Positions 29,790-37,336 of a DNA stretch of 37,336 nt are shown here, piece by piece (within the stretch, counting starts at the first letter, position 1; every line of letters begins with the position of its first letter). Made by a program: the position numbers and the translations under genes. The notes under the pieces are model-generated. The model was not told the DNA's origin. It was given only the letters and a program-made list of their open reading frames with translations, and ran no database searches. The stretch is taken from the NCBI GenBank assembly GCA_002437575.1, contig DJQK01000007.1, positions 1 to 37,336 on the forward strand, read 5' to 3'. Source of the stretch: Clostridiales bacterium UBA6388 (GTDB lineage Bacteria > Bacillota > Clostridia > Oscillospirales > Oscillospiraceae).

Positions 29790-31553
29790 CTACAAGGAAT
29801 AGCGCTGCCGGTATTCCTCGTAATAGCGTTCGTAGGCCGCAGATTTCATGGCCTTGACGCTGTTCAAATACTCGTGCGTGTCGAACGAGTCGGCTTCCAG
29901 CTCGATCATCGCGACGGCAATGTTGGAGCAGTGGTCGGCCACACGTTCATAGTTGGTCAGAAGATCGTTGAAAACGAACCCCTGGGAAAGCGTGCACGTG
30001 CCCTTCTGAAGCCGGTCAACATGGTGCAGCTTCATTTCGTCGCACAGCGCGTCGATGAGCTCTTCAAGCGGCTCGACGCGCTTGGCAAGCTCGAGGTCTT
30101 CCATGATGAACGCCCGGATGGCGTTGTGCAGGATCTCGCGCAGCGCCGCGGTCAGAACGGAGAGCTCGTGTTCGGCGTCTGCCGAGAAGGTGATGTCCTT
30201 GCGGCTGAGCTCCTGCGCGGCCTCGGCGACGTTCAGCGCATGGTCGGAAATTCGCTCGAAATCAGAAAGCGTGTGCAAAAATTTGGACACATCCGCACTC
30301 TGGCGGCTCGTCAGCTCGCGGCCGGTCAGCTTCACAAGATACGTGCCTAAAATGTCCTCGTAGCGGTCGACGACGCCTTCCATGCGCTCGACCTCGGCAA
30401 AATCCTCGTCGGTGTAATGCTCCAGCAGCTGCAATGCGCCGGTGAAATTGAGCTCGGCATCGGCAGCCATGGAGTTGATGGTGATGCGGCTCTGCTCGAT
30501 GGCAAGGGCCGGATGCTGCAAAAAGCGCTCTTCCAGATGCATCGCCGCAGGCTGCTCGGCGTCCGGCTTTTTTTCGCCCTTGTCCTTGATAAGCGCGTTC
30601 ACGACCGCCTCAATGACGTCTGTAAACGGAAGCAGGATGACGACCTTGACAAAGCGGAAGAGCGTGTTGACAAAGGCGATGGACACGCTCGTCATCGGCA
30701 TATTCAGAAAATCGAACCGGAACACGGCGTTGGCAAGGTAAAACACCGCCGCCCAGAAAATAACGCCCGCGACCTCGACGACGAGATACACCAGCGCCGT
30801 GCGCTTGCCGTCGACATTCGCGCCGACTGCGGAGAGTAACACCGGCAGCGCCGCGCCGATGGCAATGCCCATGATGATGGGCAGCGCGATCGAAAAATCA
30901 ATGACGCCGGTGGAGGCCAGGGCCTGCAAAATACCGACAGCCGCCGACGCGCTTTGCAGCACGCAGGTAAAAAGCGTGCCGAACAGGATGCCGAGCAGCG
31001 GATCGGAAAACGAGGTCAGAATGCGCAGGAACACCGGCTCGTCTCTCAAGGGCGACACCGCCGCCGACATCGTCGACATTCCGAACATCAGGACCGCAAA
31101 GCCCATGAGAATGTCTCCCACGTGCTGGCGGGTCTGGTTTTTGGAGAACATCCGAAGCAAAATGCCCGCCACGGAGATGATGCCCGTGAGCGTCGCGGTG
31201 GAGAAAAGGTCCACCCAGCCGCCGCCTCCGCCGAGATCGGAAAGGCAGATGATCCAGCCTGTGATGCTGGTGCCGAGGATCGCGCCCATGACGATGCTGA
31301 TGGCCTGCCGCACGCGCATCATGCCGGAGTTGACAAAGCCGACGACCATCACGCTCGTGGCTGACGACGACTGAATGACCGCCGTCACCGCCGTGCCGAG
31401 CAAGAATCCCTTCAGAGGACTTCCGGTCAGCTGGTACAAAACGACCTCGAGCTTGTTGCCCGCGACCTTTTTGAGCCCCTCTCCCATCAGCGCCATGCCG
31501 AACAGGAACAGCGCGATTCCGCTCAGCAAAGAAATTACATTTGAAATACTCAT
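29790..31553 (-). CDS. Na/Pi cotransporter with C-terminal PhoU-like domain
   Basis: A 587-residue sodium-phosphate symporter of the NptA/PNaS type. The membrane part has the two signature QSSSA motifs (TAVIQSSSATSVMVVGFVNS and LQSASAAVGILQAL) in inverted-repeat halves. The C-terminus (about 350-560) is a PhoU-like helical bundle (EDILGTYLVKLTGRELTSRQ, ISDHALNVAEAAQELSRK). The start ATG 31551-31553 follows GGGAG; the long frame to 31583 lacks a site. A paralogue begins at 36654 on the other strand, and a PhoB/PhoR-like system lies between them. A candidate Pho box lies upstream. Probably imports phosphate, possibly under phosphate limitation. Confidence 0.93.
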   Translation of the reverse strand: MSISNVISLLSGIALFLFGMALMGEGLKKVAGNKLEVVLYQLTGSPLKGFLLGTAVTAVIQSSSATSVMVVGFVNSGMMRVRQAISIVMGAILGTSITGWIICLSDLGGGGGWVDLFSTATLTGIISVAGILLRMFSKNQTRQHVGDILMGFAVLMFGMSTMSAAVSPLRDEPVFLRILTSFSDPLLGILFGTLFTCVLQSASAAVGILQALASTGVIDFSIALPIIMGIAIGAALPVLLSAVGANVDGKRTALVYLVVEVAGVIFWAAVFYLANAVFRFDFLNMPMTSVSIAFVNTLFRFVKVVILLPFTDVIEAVVNALIKDKGEKKPDAEQPAAMHLEERFLQHPALAIEQSRITINSMAADAELNFTGALQLLEHYTDEDFAEVERMEGVVDRYEDILGTYLVKLTGRELTSRQSADVSKFLHTLSDFERISDHALNVAEAAQELSRKDITFSADAEHELSVLTAALREILHNAIRAFIMEDLELAKRVEPLEELIDALCDEMKLHHVDRLQKGTCTLSQGFVFNDLLTNYERVADHCSNIAVAMIELEADSFDTHEYLNSVKAMKSAAYERYYEEYRQRYSL

Positions 31554-31626
31554 CCGTCCGGCTCCCGCTATCCATAAAATCACAAATTTAATATACGTGT
31601 CAAACGTTAAATATTCCGGCAGGTGT

Positions 31627-31645
31627 ATCTTAAATCTATGTTAAA
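31627..31645 (-). promoter_or_regulatory. Candidate Pho box of the first Na/Pi transporter
   Basis: Minus strand TTTAACATAGATTTAAGAT: two 8-mers TTTAACAT and TTTAAGAT at 11-bp period. It lies about 75 nt before the start codon and matches the arrangement at 36536-36554. Confidence 0.5.
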
Positions 31646-31779
31646 TATACCCCATAGCTATCTGTCTGCGGCAGCCGCGCGTCATGTCATCCAGTATTTT
31701 CTATAGTTTCCACTATACAGGATTTCCACAAAAAGTGCAAGCGATCGCGCCGATTTTTCCGCACGTTTTTCAAAAATAG

Positions 31780-31808
31780 TTGTGCTTTTTTGCCCATTAT
31801 GATAAAAT
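31780..31808 (+). promoter_or_regulatory. Promoter of the PhoB/PhoR-like operon
   Basis: TTGTGC (31780-31785), a 17-nt spacer, then TAAAAT (31803-31808). It is divergent from the Na/Pi transporter gene. Confidence 0.6.
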
Positions 31809-31845
31809 TGATATATCTTCAAGTGCGGTATGGAGGATCTTGCGC

Positions 31846-32520
31846 ATGATTTATCTGCTCGAAGACGACGACAGCATTCGAAAGCTTGTCATTTACGCGC
31901 TGGAAAGTCAGGGCTTTGAGGCTGCGGGCTTTGCACTGCCGTCCGCGTTCTGGCGGGCGCTGGAAAAGCAATCGCCCGAGCTTGTGCTGCTCGATATCAT
32001 GCTGCCCGAGGAGGACGGCCTGGCGATCCTCAAAAAGCTTCGTGCCGCACCGGAGACGAGGCGGCTGCCGGTCGTGCTGCTGACGGCAAAAAATTCCGAG
32101 TTTGACCGGGTCATCGGCCTGGACAACGGCGCGGACGATTTTATCTCGAAGCCCTTCAGTATGTTGGAGCTCATCGCCCGCATCCGCGCAGTGCTGCGGC
32201 GAAGTGCGCCTGCACAGGCCGTGCGCGCGTATCAGATCGGGCCGCTTTTTGTGAGCCCCGAGCAGCATATCGTCCGCGTGGACGGCGAAAACGTGACGCT
32301 GACCAATAAAGAATTCGAACTTTTGTGTCTGCTTTTCGATAATCAGGGCATCGTTCTGACGCGGCAGGTGCTGATGGACAGGGTCTGGGGCTTTGAAGCA
32401 GAGCGCGAGAACCGGACGCTCGACGTGCACATCCGCACGCTGCGCGTCAAGCTCGGCGCGGCAGGCAGCCTCATCGAGACCGTCCGCGGCGTGGGATACA
32501 AGCTGGGGTCCGGCGTATGA
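31846..32520 (+). CDS. OmpR/PhoB-family response regulator
   Basis: A 224-residue regulator: receiver domain with phosphoacceptor Asp50 (LVLLDIMLPEEDGL) and the conserved Thr/Lys (VVLLTAKNS, FISKPFSMLELIARI), then a winged helix (GENVTLTNKEFELLCLLFDN, RTLDVHIRTLRVKLG, ETVRGVGYKLG) of the PhoB type. GGAGGATC precedes the ATG at 31846; the upstream TTG start is not used. Four-base overlap with the sensor kinase gene. The neighbouring Na/Pi transporters suggest phosphate as the signal, but this is inference. Confidence 0.93.
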   Translation: MIYLLEDDDSIRKLVIYALESQGFEAAGFALPSAFWRALEKQSPELVLLDIMLPEEDGLAILKKLRAAPETRRLPVVLLTAKNSEFDRVIGLDNGADDFISKPFSMLELIARIRAVLRRSAPAQAVRAYQIGPLFVSPEQHIVRVDGENVTLTNKEFELLCLLFDNQGIVLTRQVLMDRVWGFEAERENRTLDVHIRTLRVKLGAAGSLIETVRGVGYKLGSGV

Positions 32521-34163
32521 CCGGGAAAATTCTCCGCAATTCGGTGCTCGTCGCAGTGTCGGCGCTGTTATCATGCGCGCTGCTTTTTTTCGGCGTCATG
32601 TACCGGAATTATGAAGATCAGGCCTTTTCTCGGCTTCGGGCGGAGGCCGCCGCCGTCGCGCAGGGCCTTTCCACGCAAGGGGAAAGCTATCTGGACGATT
32701 TCGAGCCCGCCGACCGCGTGACATGGGTCTCGCCGGATGGGACGGTGCTCTACGACAGCGCCGCACCGGCACAGGAGCTTCCCTCGCACACCGGCCGCGA
32801 GGAGATCGAACAGGCGCTCGAAACCGGTGAGGCCGAAGCCTCGCGGTATTCCCAGACGCTTTTGCAGCGCACCTATTATTATGCCCGCCGCATGACAGAC
32901 AGTACCGTGCTTCGCGTCTCGTGCACGCAAAGCTCGCTTCCGGCGATGCTCCTTATGCTGCTGACGCCGTTTTTGTGGGTGGCAGCGGTGGTACTCATCG
33001 TCTGCGGCATTTTTTCCTACCGGCTGGCCCGCCAGATCACAAAGCCCATCAACGCCATCGATCTGGACAATCCCGCCAGACTTCCGGACTATCCGGAGCT
33101 CTCTCCCCTGTTTGACCGCCTGCGCGACCAGAGCCGCACCATTGGCCGGCAGATGGACGAATTGCAGCTGCGCCAGCGCGAGTTTACCGCGATCACGGAA
33201 AATATGCGAGAAGGCTTCCTCCTCGTCGACGGAAAGCTGCACATTTTATCCGGAAACCACAGCGCCTTTGAGCTTCTGGGCCGGCAGGAGGTAAAGCCCG
33301 GGGAGCTTTTATACGATGCGGACTGTAGGCCGGAAATTCTGGACGCTGTTGAAACTGCGCTCTCGGGCTCTCACGCGGAGCTTTTATTGTCGATCGACGA
33401 TGTGAGCTGGCAGGTGCTTGCAAACCCGGTCGTCGCGTCGGGTCAGGTGGCGGGCGCGGTCATTTTGTGCATGGACGTGACAGAGCGCGAGCAGCGGGAG
33501 CGTCTTCGCCGCGAATTTTCGGCAAACGTGTCGCACGAGCTCAAAACGCCGCTCACGTCCATCTCGGGCTTTGCCGAGCTTATGAAAGAAGGCCTTGTCC
33601 CGCCGGAGAAGATTCCCGAGTTTTCGGGCGATATCTATAAGGAGAGCCGGCGGCTCATCGGCCTTGTGGACGATATCATCCAGCTGTCCCGGTTGGATGA
33701 AAACAGCACGGAATTTGCGCGCGGCCCGGTCGATCTGTACGAGCTTTCCGGGCAGGCCATGGCGTCGCTGCGGCCAGTCGCGGACAAGCAGACGGTGTCG
33801 CTTTCGCTTCAGGGCGAGCACGCGGAAATTAACGGCGTGGAGCAGCTGCTGAAGGAAATGATCTATAATCTTCTTGACAACGCCGTCAAATACAACGTCC
33901 CCGGCGGGAGCGTCACGCTGCGCGTGAACAAGGTGGGGCCGCGGACGGTGCTTTCCGTTTCCGACACCGGCATCGGCATCCCCTATGCCGACCAGCCGCG
34001 CGTGTTTGAGCGGTTCTACCGCGTCGACAAAAGCCATTCCAAGGAGGTCGGCGGCACGGGTCTGGGGCTTTCCATCGTCCGCCACGCCGCGCAGTACCAC
34101 AACGCAAGACTCGATCTCAAGAGCCAGCCCGGCAAGGGCACAACGATCACAGTTACATTTTGA
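32517..34163 (+). CDS. PhoR-like sensor histidine kinase
   Basis: A 548-residue membrane kinase. Two membrane helices (about 12-30 and 148-170) flank an extracytoplasmic domain. A HAMP-like linker (SYRLARQITKPINAID) follows, then a PAS domain at about 222-320 (ENMREGFLLVDGKLHILSGN), HisKA with His340 in SANVSHELKTPLTSI, and HATPase boxes (NLLDNAVKYN, VSDTGIGIP, GGTGLGLSIVRH). The architecture equals PhoR of Gram-positive bacteria, and the paired regulator is PhoB-like. Its terminator follows within 10 bases. The signal sensed is not readable from the sequence. Confidence 0.93.
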   Translation: MTGKILRNSVLVAVSALLSCALLFFGVMYRNYEDQAFSRLRAEAAAVAQGLSTQGESYLDDFEPADRVTWVSPDGTVLYDSAAPAQELPSHTGREEIEQALETGEAEASRYSQTLLQRTYYYARRMTDSTVLRVSCTQSSLPAMLLMLLTPFLWVAAVVLIVCGIFSYRLARQITKPINAIDLDNPARLPDYPELSPLFDRLRDQSRTIGRQMDELQLRQREFTAITENMREGFLLVDGKLHILSGNHSAFELLGRQEVKPGELLYDADCRPEILDAVETALSGSHAELLLSIDDVSWQVLANPVVASGQVAGAVILCMDVTEREQRERLRREFSANVSHELKTPLTSISGFAELMKEGLVPPEKIPEFSGDIYKESRRLIGLVDDIIQLSRLDENSTEFARGPVDLYELSGQAMASLRPVADKQTVSLSLQGEHAEINGVEQLLKEMIYNLLDNAVKYNVPGGSVTLRVNKVGPRTVLSVSDTGIGIPYADQPRVFERFYRVDKSHSKEVGGTGLGLSIVRHAAQYHNARLDLKSQPGKGTTITVTF

Positions 34164-34167
34164 GCCA

Positions 34168-34199
34168 AATCCCCACCTCAAAAGCAGGCGGGGATTTTT
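34168..34199 (+). terminator. Rho-independent terminator of the two-component operon
   Basis: AAATCCCC-CCT pairs with AGG-GGGGATTT, followed by T residues, right after the kinase stop codon. Confidence 0.85.
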
Positions 34200-34201
34200 G
34201 C

Positions 34202-34258
34202 TTGACATTTTGGTCTACACGGTGTAAACTCAAAACAGAGGTTTACAAACTGCAGACC
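34202..34258 (+). promoter_or_regulatory. Promoter and two dyad operators of the second BlaI module
   Basis: TTGACA (34202-34207), a 17-nt spacer, then TAAACT (34225-34230). Two 19-bp dyads, GGTCTACACGGTGTAAACT (34212-34230, overlapping -10) and GGTTTACAAACTGCAGACC (34240-34258), share the form GGTyTrCA-N3-TGyArAC. They lie 28 bp apart and differ from the dyads of the first BlaI module. Confidence 0.75.
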
Positions 34259-34275
34259 AGAGAAAGGAGGCTGTC

Positions 34276-34641
34276 ATGCACGAGCTATCGCTTGGCCCGG
34301 TGGAGCTTCAATTTGCCGGGCTCGTGTGGGAAAATGCACCGGTCTCGTCGGGTGCGCTCGTGAAGCTGGCAAACGAAGCGTTCGGCTGGAAAAAATCCAC
34401 GACGTATACGGTGCTGCGGCGGCTGTGCGAGAAGGGTTTGTTCCAAAACGACGGCGGCACGGTCACGGTGCGTTTGACGAAAGAGGACTATCTGGCGAAG
34501 CAGAGCCGCGGCTTTGTCGACGAGCGCTTCGGCGGTTCGCTTCCGGCGTTTCTCGCCGCGTTCACCCGCGAAAAGGCACTGACAAAGGAGCAGTGCGAGA
34601 GCCTGCAATCGCTCATCGACGAGGCAAGGAGAAAGCTATGA
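34276..34641 (+). CDS. BlaI/MecI family transcriptional repressor (second copy)
   Basis: A 121-residue BlaI-type winged helix protein (MHELSLGPVELQFAGLVWEN, GWKKSTTYTVLRRLCEKGLF). It differs widely from the copy at 19873 and has its own operator type. AAAGGAGG precedes the ATG at 34276. The stop overlaps the start of the downstream M56 gene by four bases. With that protease gene broken, this repressor may be uninducible by proteolysis or controlled otherwise. Confidence 0.9.
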   Translation: MHELSLGPVELQFAGLVWENAPVSSGALVKLANEAFGWKKSTTYTVLRRLCEKGLFQNDGGTVTVRLTKEDYLAKQSRGFVDERFGGSLPAFLAAFTREKALTKEQCESLQSLIDEARRKL

Positions 34642-36456
34642 CAGATCTCTTCCGAACCGTTCTTTCCTGCGAGGTGCTGGCCGTTTTTGTGATGGCGGCG
34701 GTGATGCTCGCGTGGCTGGTTCTCCGGAAGCTTCCGAAGCGGCTGACGATTTTGCTCTGGCTCATCGTCTGTCTGCGGCTGCTCGTTCCGGTGCGGCTCG
34801 AAGCGCCCGTTTCGCTCGTGCCGGAGACGGCCAGCGATCTTTCCAGTGAAATTCAACATATCTCCGCGTCCGGCGAGCTTTCCAATCTGTCGCAGGAATT
34901 TTCGCGGGAGCTGCGTCCGCATTACGTGTTTGAATCGAACCGTGATAAAGCTTATACTGCGCGGCAGTGGGGCGGTCTCGCGCTCGATCTTTCGCCGTAT
35001 TTCTGGATCCTCGGCGCGGCGGGGCTGTTTCTGGCGCAGCTGCGCAAGCTCTGTCGTCTGCGAAAACGGTTAGAAGGCGCGGAGGAAATCTCTCCGGGCG
35101 TGTATGTATCGAACCGCATTTCCGGCGCGTTCGTCCTCGGCCTGTTCCGGCCGGACATTTACCTTCCGAAAGGGCTGGGCGAAGAAGCGCAGCGGTTCGT
35201 GCTGCTGCACGAACGGACGCACATCGAAAGGCTCGATCACGTGTGGAAGCTGCTTTCCTTTTTCTGTCTGTGCCTGCACTGGTTCGACCCGCTCGTCTGG
35301 GTGTGCTTCGCGCTTTTTTTGCCGCGATGTGGATCTGGCGTGCGACGAAGCGGTCACGGCGGCGCTTTCCGACAGCGCACGGTGCGATTACGCCGAGACG
35401 CTTCTTCGCCTCTCGGGGGAAAATCCCCTCTTCCCGCTTCCGGCGTTCAGCGAGCCCGAACCGGAGGCGCGCATCAAACGCGTTCTGCGCTAGAAAAAGC
35501 CCGCGGAAACGCTCTGTGCGGCCGTTCTTGTCCTCGCCATTGTGTTTGGCGCCGGGCTGCTCGTGAGCCCATATCCGAAGGAGGCGATTTTTGACCAGCG
35601 GTATGTGGTCTCCGGCATTCTTTATGCGCACAAGCAATATGATTTTACTTATTCGCCCGGTGCTTACCCATGCTTTTCGCTCACGAAGGATCATTTGCTC
35701 TATGAGCGTCAGCCAGGGGGCAGCTTCGACATTTGCGGCGAATTGCAGGAAACGAAACTTGAAGGCAGCAAGCTTCTTTCGATCTTTGATCCGGAATGGA
35801 CAGACGATGTATCCGTCCGTGCAATGCTCCGGCCTATCAAATCCGGCTGGTTGGTGCAGGAAGGTGATTCCAGCAATACCTTTGCGCTTGTTCTGCGCAG
35901 CGGAAGCCGTGTGCTTCTGGCGCAGGGCTACGGAGATTTTGCCGCCGGAGAAGCCTCTGTGCGCTGGCTTTTTGAGCTGAAGCCAGACACCAGCAGTGCT
36001 CTCGACCTTTCGGTGCTTTCCAAAGCAGTCAAGAGCTCCGGTGTCTTTCTGGAAAGTGATACCGTTCGTGTTTATGGTGTCTATGAATCAAGCAGGCTTC
36101 CAGACCTTATTATCACCGCCTTCGACGGAACGCTTCAGGGCGAAGCGGATTTTTACCGTGATGATGTTCTGGGTGTCCGCGGCCGCTCTGTCTGGGTGGA
36201 CACCGACAATCAGCCGCTGACCTCGTGGACTGCCGTTGAAACAGAATGGCCTATTCCCTACTCCGTCATCACGTCGCATTGTGAAGACCTCGCGGAAGTC
36301 CGCGCTGTCTGGGACGGTGTAGAACTGTCCAGGGCTGTGACCTCCTGTCCTGCTCTGGTGGTTCTCGAATGGCCGGAGGAACTGGCCAGTCACACAGATA
36401 CCTCCCCGAATATTTGTTTCTACAACGCCGCAAGTGAAGAAATCCCGCGCAATTGA
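34638..36456 (+). pseudogene. BlaR1-type M56 metalloprotease gene, broken by frameshift and amber codon
   Basis: Three pieces of one gene. 34638-35320 encodes membrane helices and the M56 site HERTH (LLHERTHIERLDHVWKLLSF). At a run of seven T (35314-35320) the frame shifts: with six T the reading continues CRDVDLACDEAVTAALSDSA in the next frame, the expected M56 sequence. That frame then meets TAG at 35491-35493 after EARIKRVLR and resumes with KKPAETLCAAVLVLAIVFGA, a membrane helix, and about 290 residues of extracytoplasmic domain ending IPRN (36456). The extracytoplasmic domain is not recognised and is not M23. TAG is used as a normal stop elsewhere here, so recoding is unlikely. A sequencing error in the T run could explain the shift but not the amber codon. 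Confidence 0.85.
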
Positions 36457-36460
36457 GCCA

Positions 36461-36509
36461 AAAAATCCCCGCCGTTTTTGCTGTATTTCACAAAAGCGGC
36501 GGGGATTTT
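36461..36509 (+). terminator. Rho-independent terminator of the second BlaI operon
   Basis: AAAATCCCCGCCG pairs with CGGCGGGGATTTT across a 22-base loop, immediately after the stop at 36456. Confidence 0.8.
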
Positions 36510-36535
36510 ACGTGATTTAACAAACTGCGCAAAGA

Positions 36536-36554
36536 TTTGACATGAATTTTACAT
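36536..36554 (+). promoter_or_regulatory. Candidate Pho box of the second Na/Pi transporter
   Basis: TTTGACATGAATTTTACAT: TTTGACAT and TTTTACAT at 11-bp period, 14 of 19 bases identical to the element at 31627-31645. About 100 nt before the start codon; related TTTGACA/TTTAACA motifs flank it. Confidence 0.5.
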
Positions 36555-36653
36555 TTGACAGGACGTAGATTTTACGAAGCGTCGATACGATACCTTTTGT
36601 AAATGAAAAATATAAAAATTGTTATGCAAAAGAAAAAAGAGGAAGGTATCCAA

Positions 36654-37336
36654 ATGACTTTTTTTGATGTATTGAGCCTGATCGGCGGGCTGAGCCTGTT
36701 TCTGTTCGGCATGAACGTGATGGGCTCGGCGCTGGAAAAACGCGCGGGCGGGCAGCTGAAGGTCCTGCTCGGAAAGCTCACCGGCAGCAAGCTGGCAGGC
36801 TTTCTGACAGGTCTCGGCGTCACGGCGGTCATCCAGTCGTCGTCGGCCACCACGGTCATGGTCGTGGGCTTTGTCAACTCCGGGCTTATGACGCTCAAGC
36901 AGGCCATCCACGTCATCATGGGCGCGAACGTCGGCACGACGGTCACGGCGTGGCTTTTGAGTCTGGCCAGCATCACGGGAACAGGCTTTTTCATGCAGCT
37001 GCTCAAGCCCTCGTCGTTTACGCCGGTCCTGGCCCTCATCGGCATCATCCTCATCATGACCGGCAAGGACAAGCGCAAGGACACCGGCACGATCCTTCTG
37101 GGCTTTGCCGTTCTGATGTACGGTATGGAGGCCATGAGCGCAGCGGTCTCGCCGCTTCGTTCGAGCGAGAGCTTCCGGAATCTCCTGCTGCTGTTCTCGA
37201 ACCCGGTGCTCGGCGTTCTGGCCGGCGCGGTGTTTACGGCGATCATCCAGTCGTCTTCCGCTTCCGTCGGCGTTTTGCAGGCGCTGTCCAGTACGGGCGC
37301 TATTACGATGGCCTCGGCCATTCCCATCATCATGGG
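36654..37336 (+). CDS. Na/Pi cotransporter, second copy (N-terminal part, runs off window)
   Basis: About 227 residues of a second NptA-type symporter, beginning MTFFDVLSLIGGLSLFLFGM. Both QSSSA signatures are already present (TAVIQSSSATTVMVVGFVNS, AIIQSSSASVGVLQALSST). It is parallel in organisation to the copy at 29790 but clearly diverged. ATG 36654 follows AGAGGAAGG. A candidate Pho box lies upstream. Truncated by the window edge, so the PhoU domain cannot be checked. Confidence 0.93.
   Translation, partial: MTFFDVLSLIGGLSLFLFGMNVMGSALEKRAGGQLKVLLGKLTGSKLAGFLTGLGVTAVIQSSSATTVMVVGFVNSGLMTLKQAIHVIMGANVGTTVTAWLLSLASITGTGFFMQLLKPSSFTPVLALIGIILIMTGKDKRKDTGTILLGFAVLMYGMEAMSAAVSPLRSSESFRNLLLLFSNPVLGVLAGAVFTAIIQSSSASVGVLQALSSTGAITMASAIPIIM

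Noticed and set aside
35491..35493. Amber codon read-through (recoded TAG) in the M56 gene
   Set aside because: TAG serves as an ordinary stop for other genes here (for example the Na/Pi transporter at 29790 and the 53-residue ORF), and the same gene also carries a frameshift, so decay is simpler.

Overview
The window (37.3 kb, GC-rich, 1-based coordinates) reads as a chromosomal segment of an endospore-forming, anaerobic member of the Clostridia, most likely an Oscillospiraceae-type gut bacterium. The family-level placement is inference. Supporting signs are the forespore sigma factor SigG, germination protease GPR, an alpha/beta-type SASP and a YlmC-type protein. L27 carries an N-terminal extension and sits beside its protease Prp, NfnAB implies ferredoxin-based anaerobic redox metabolism, and strong AGGAGG ribosome binding sites are used throughout.

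Layout. 1-2926 is leftward: the start of rpsB, ylmC, sigG and gpr, the last with a near-perfect SigF/SigG-type promoter. 2959-11839 is rightward housekeeping: rpsT, recG, a truncated ATPase, gpmI, a lipoprotein, and yloU-fakA. 12191-17055 is leftward: an HtrA protease, a sodium:solute symporter coupled to a BusR-like (GntR + RCK_C) regulator, a 53-residue small protein and a membrane-anchored protein. 17465-21731 is a divergent BlaI-controlled unit: a solute-binding-like lipoprotein on one side, and blaI plus an M56/M23 double metalloprotease on the other. Then come a RelBE-type toxin-antitoxin pair, a SASP gene, and the leftward rplU-prp-rpmA-obgE operon. A CBS protein, nfnA-nfnB, gluQ and a Na/Pi cotransporter follow. 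The right end holds a PhoB/PhoR-like two-component system, a second BlaI module whose BlaR1 gene is broken by a frameshift and an amber codon, and a second Na/Pi cotransporter running off the edge.

Regulatory logic that can be read directly: (i) two back-to-back promoters with TTGACA boxes 6 bp apart, each -10 overlapped by a BlaI-type dyad; (ii) a second BlaI module with a different dyad; (iii) a bipartite inverted repeat embedded in the busR-like promoter; (iv) matching 11-bp-period direct repeats (candidate Pho boxes) upstream of both Na/Pi transporters that flank the two-component system; (v) a palindrome in the promoter spacer of the toxin-antitoxin operon.

The most novel item is a family of intergenic structured repeats with three full copies (3367-3543, 11846-12083, 24470-24658) and one internally deleted copy (7933-8002). 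Each full copy is a chain of hairpins. The 7-bp closing stem and two variable hairpins change sequence between copies while keeping base-pairing, so the fold appears to be what is conserved. All copies lie 3' of a gene in the same orientation, usually right after a terminator.
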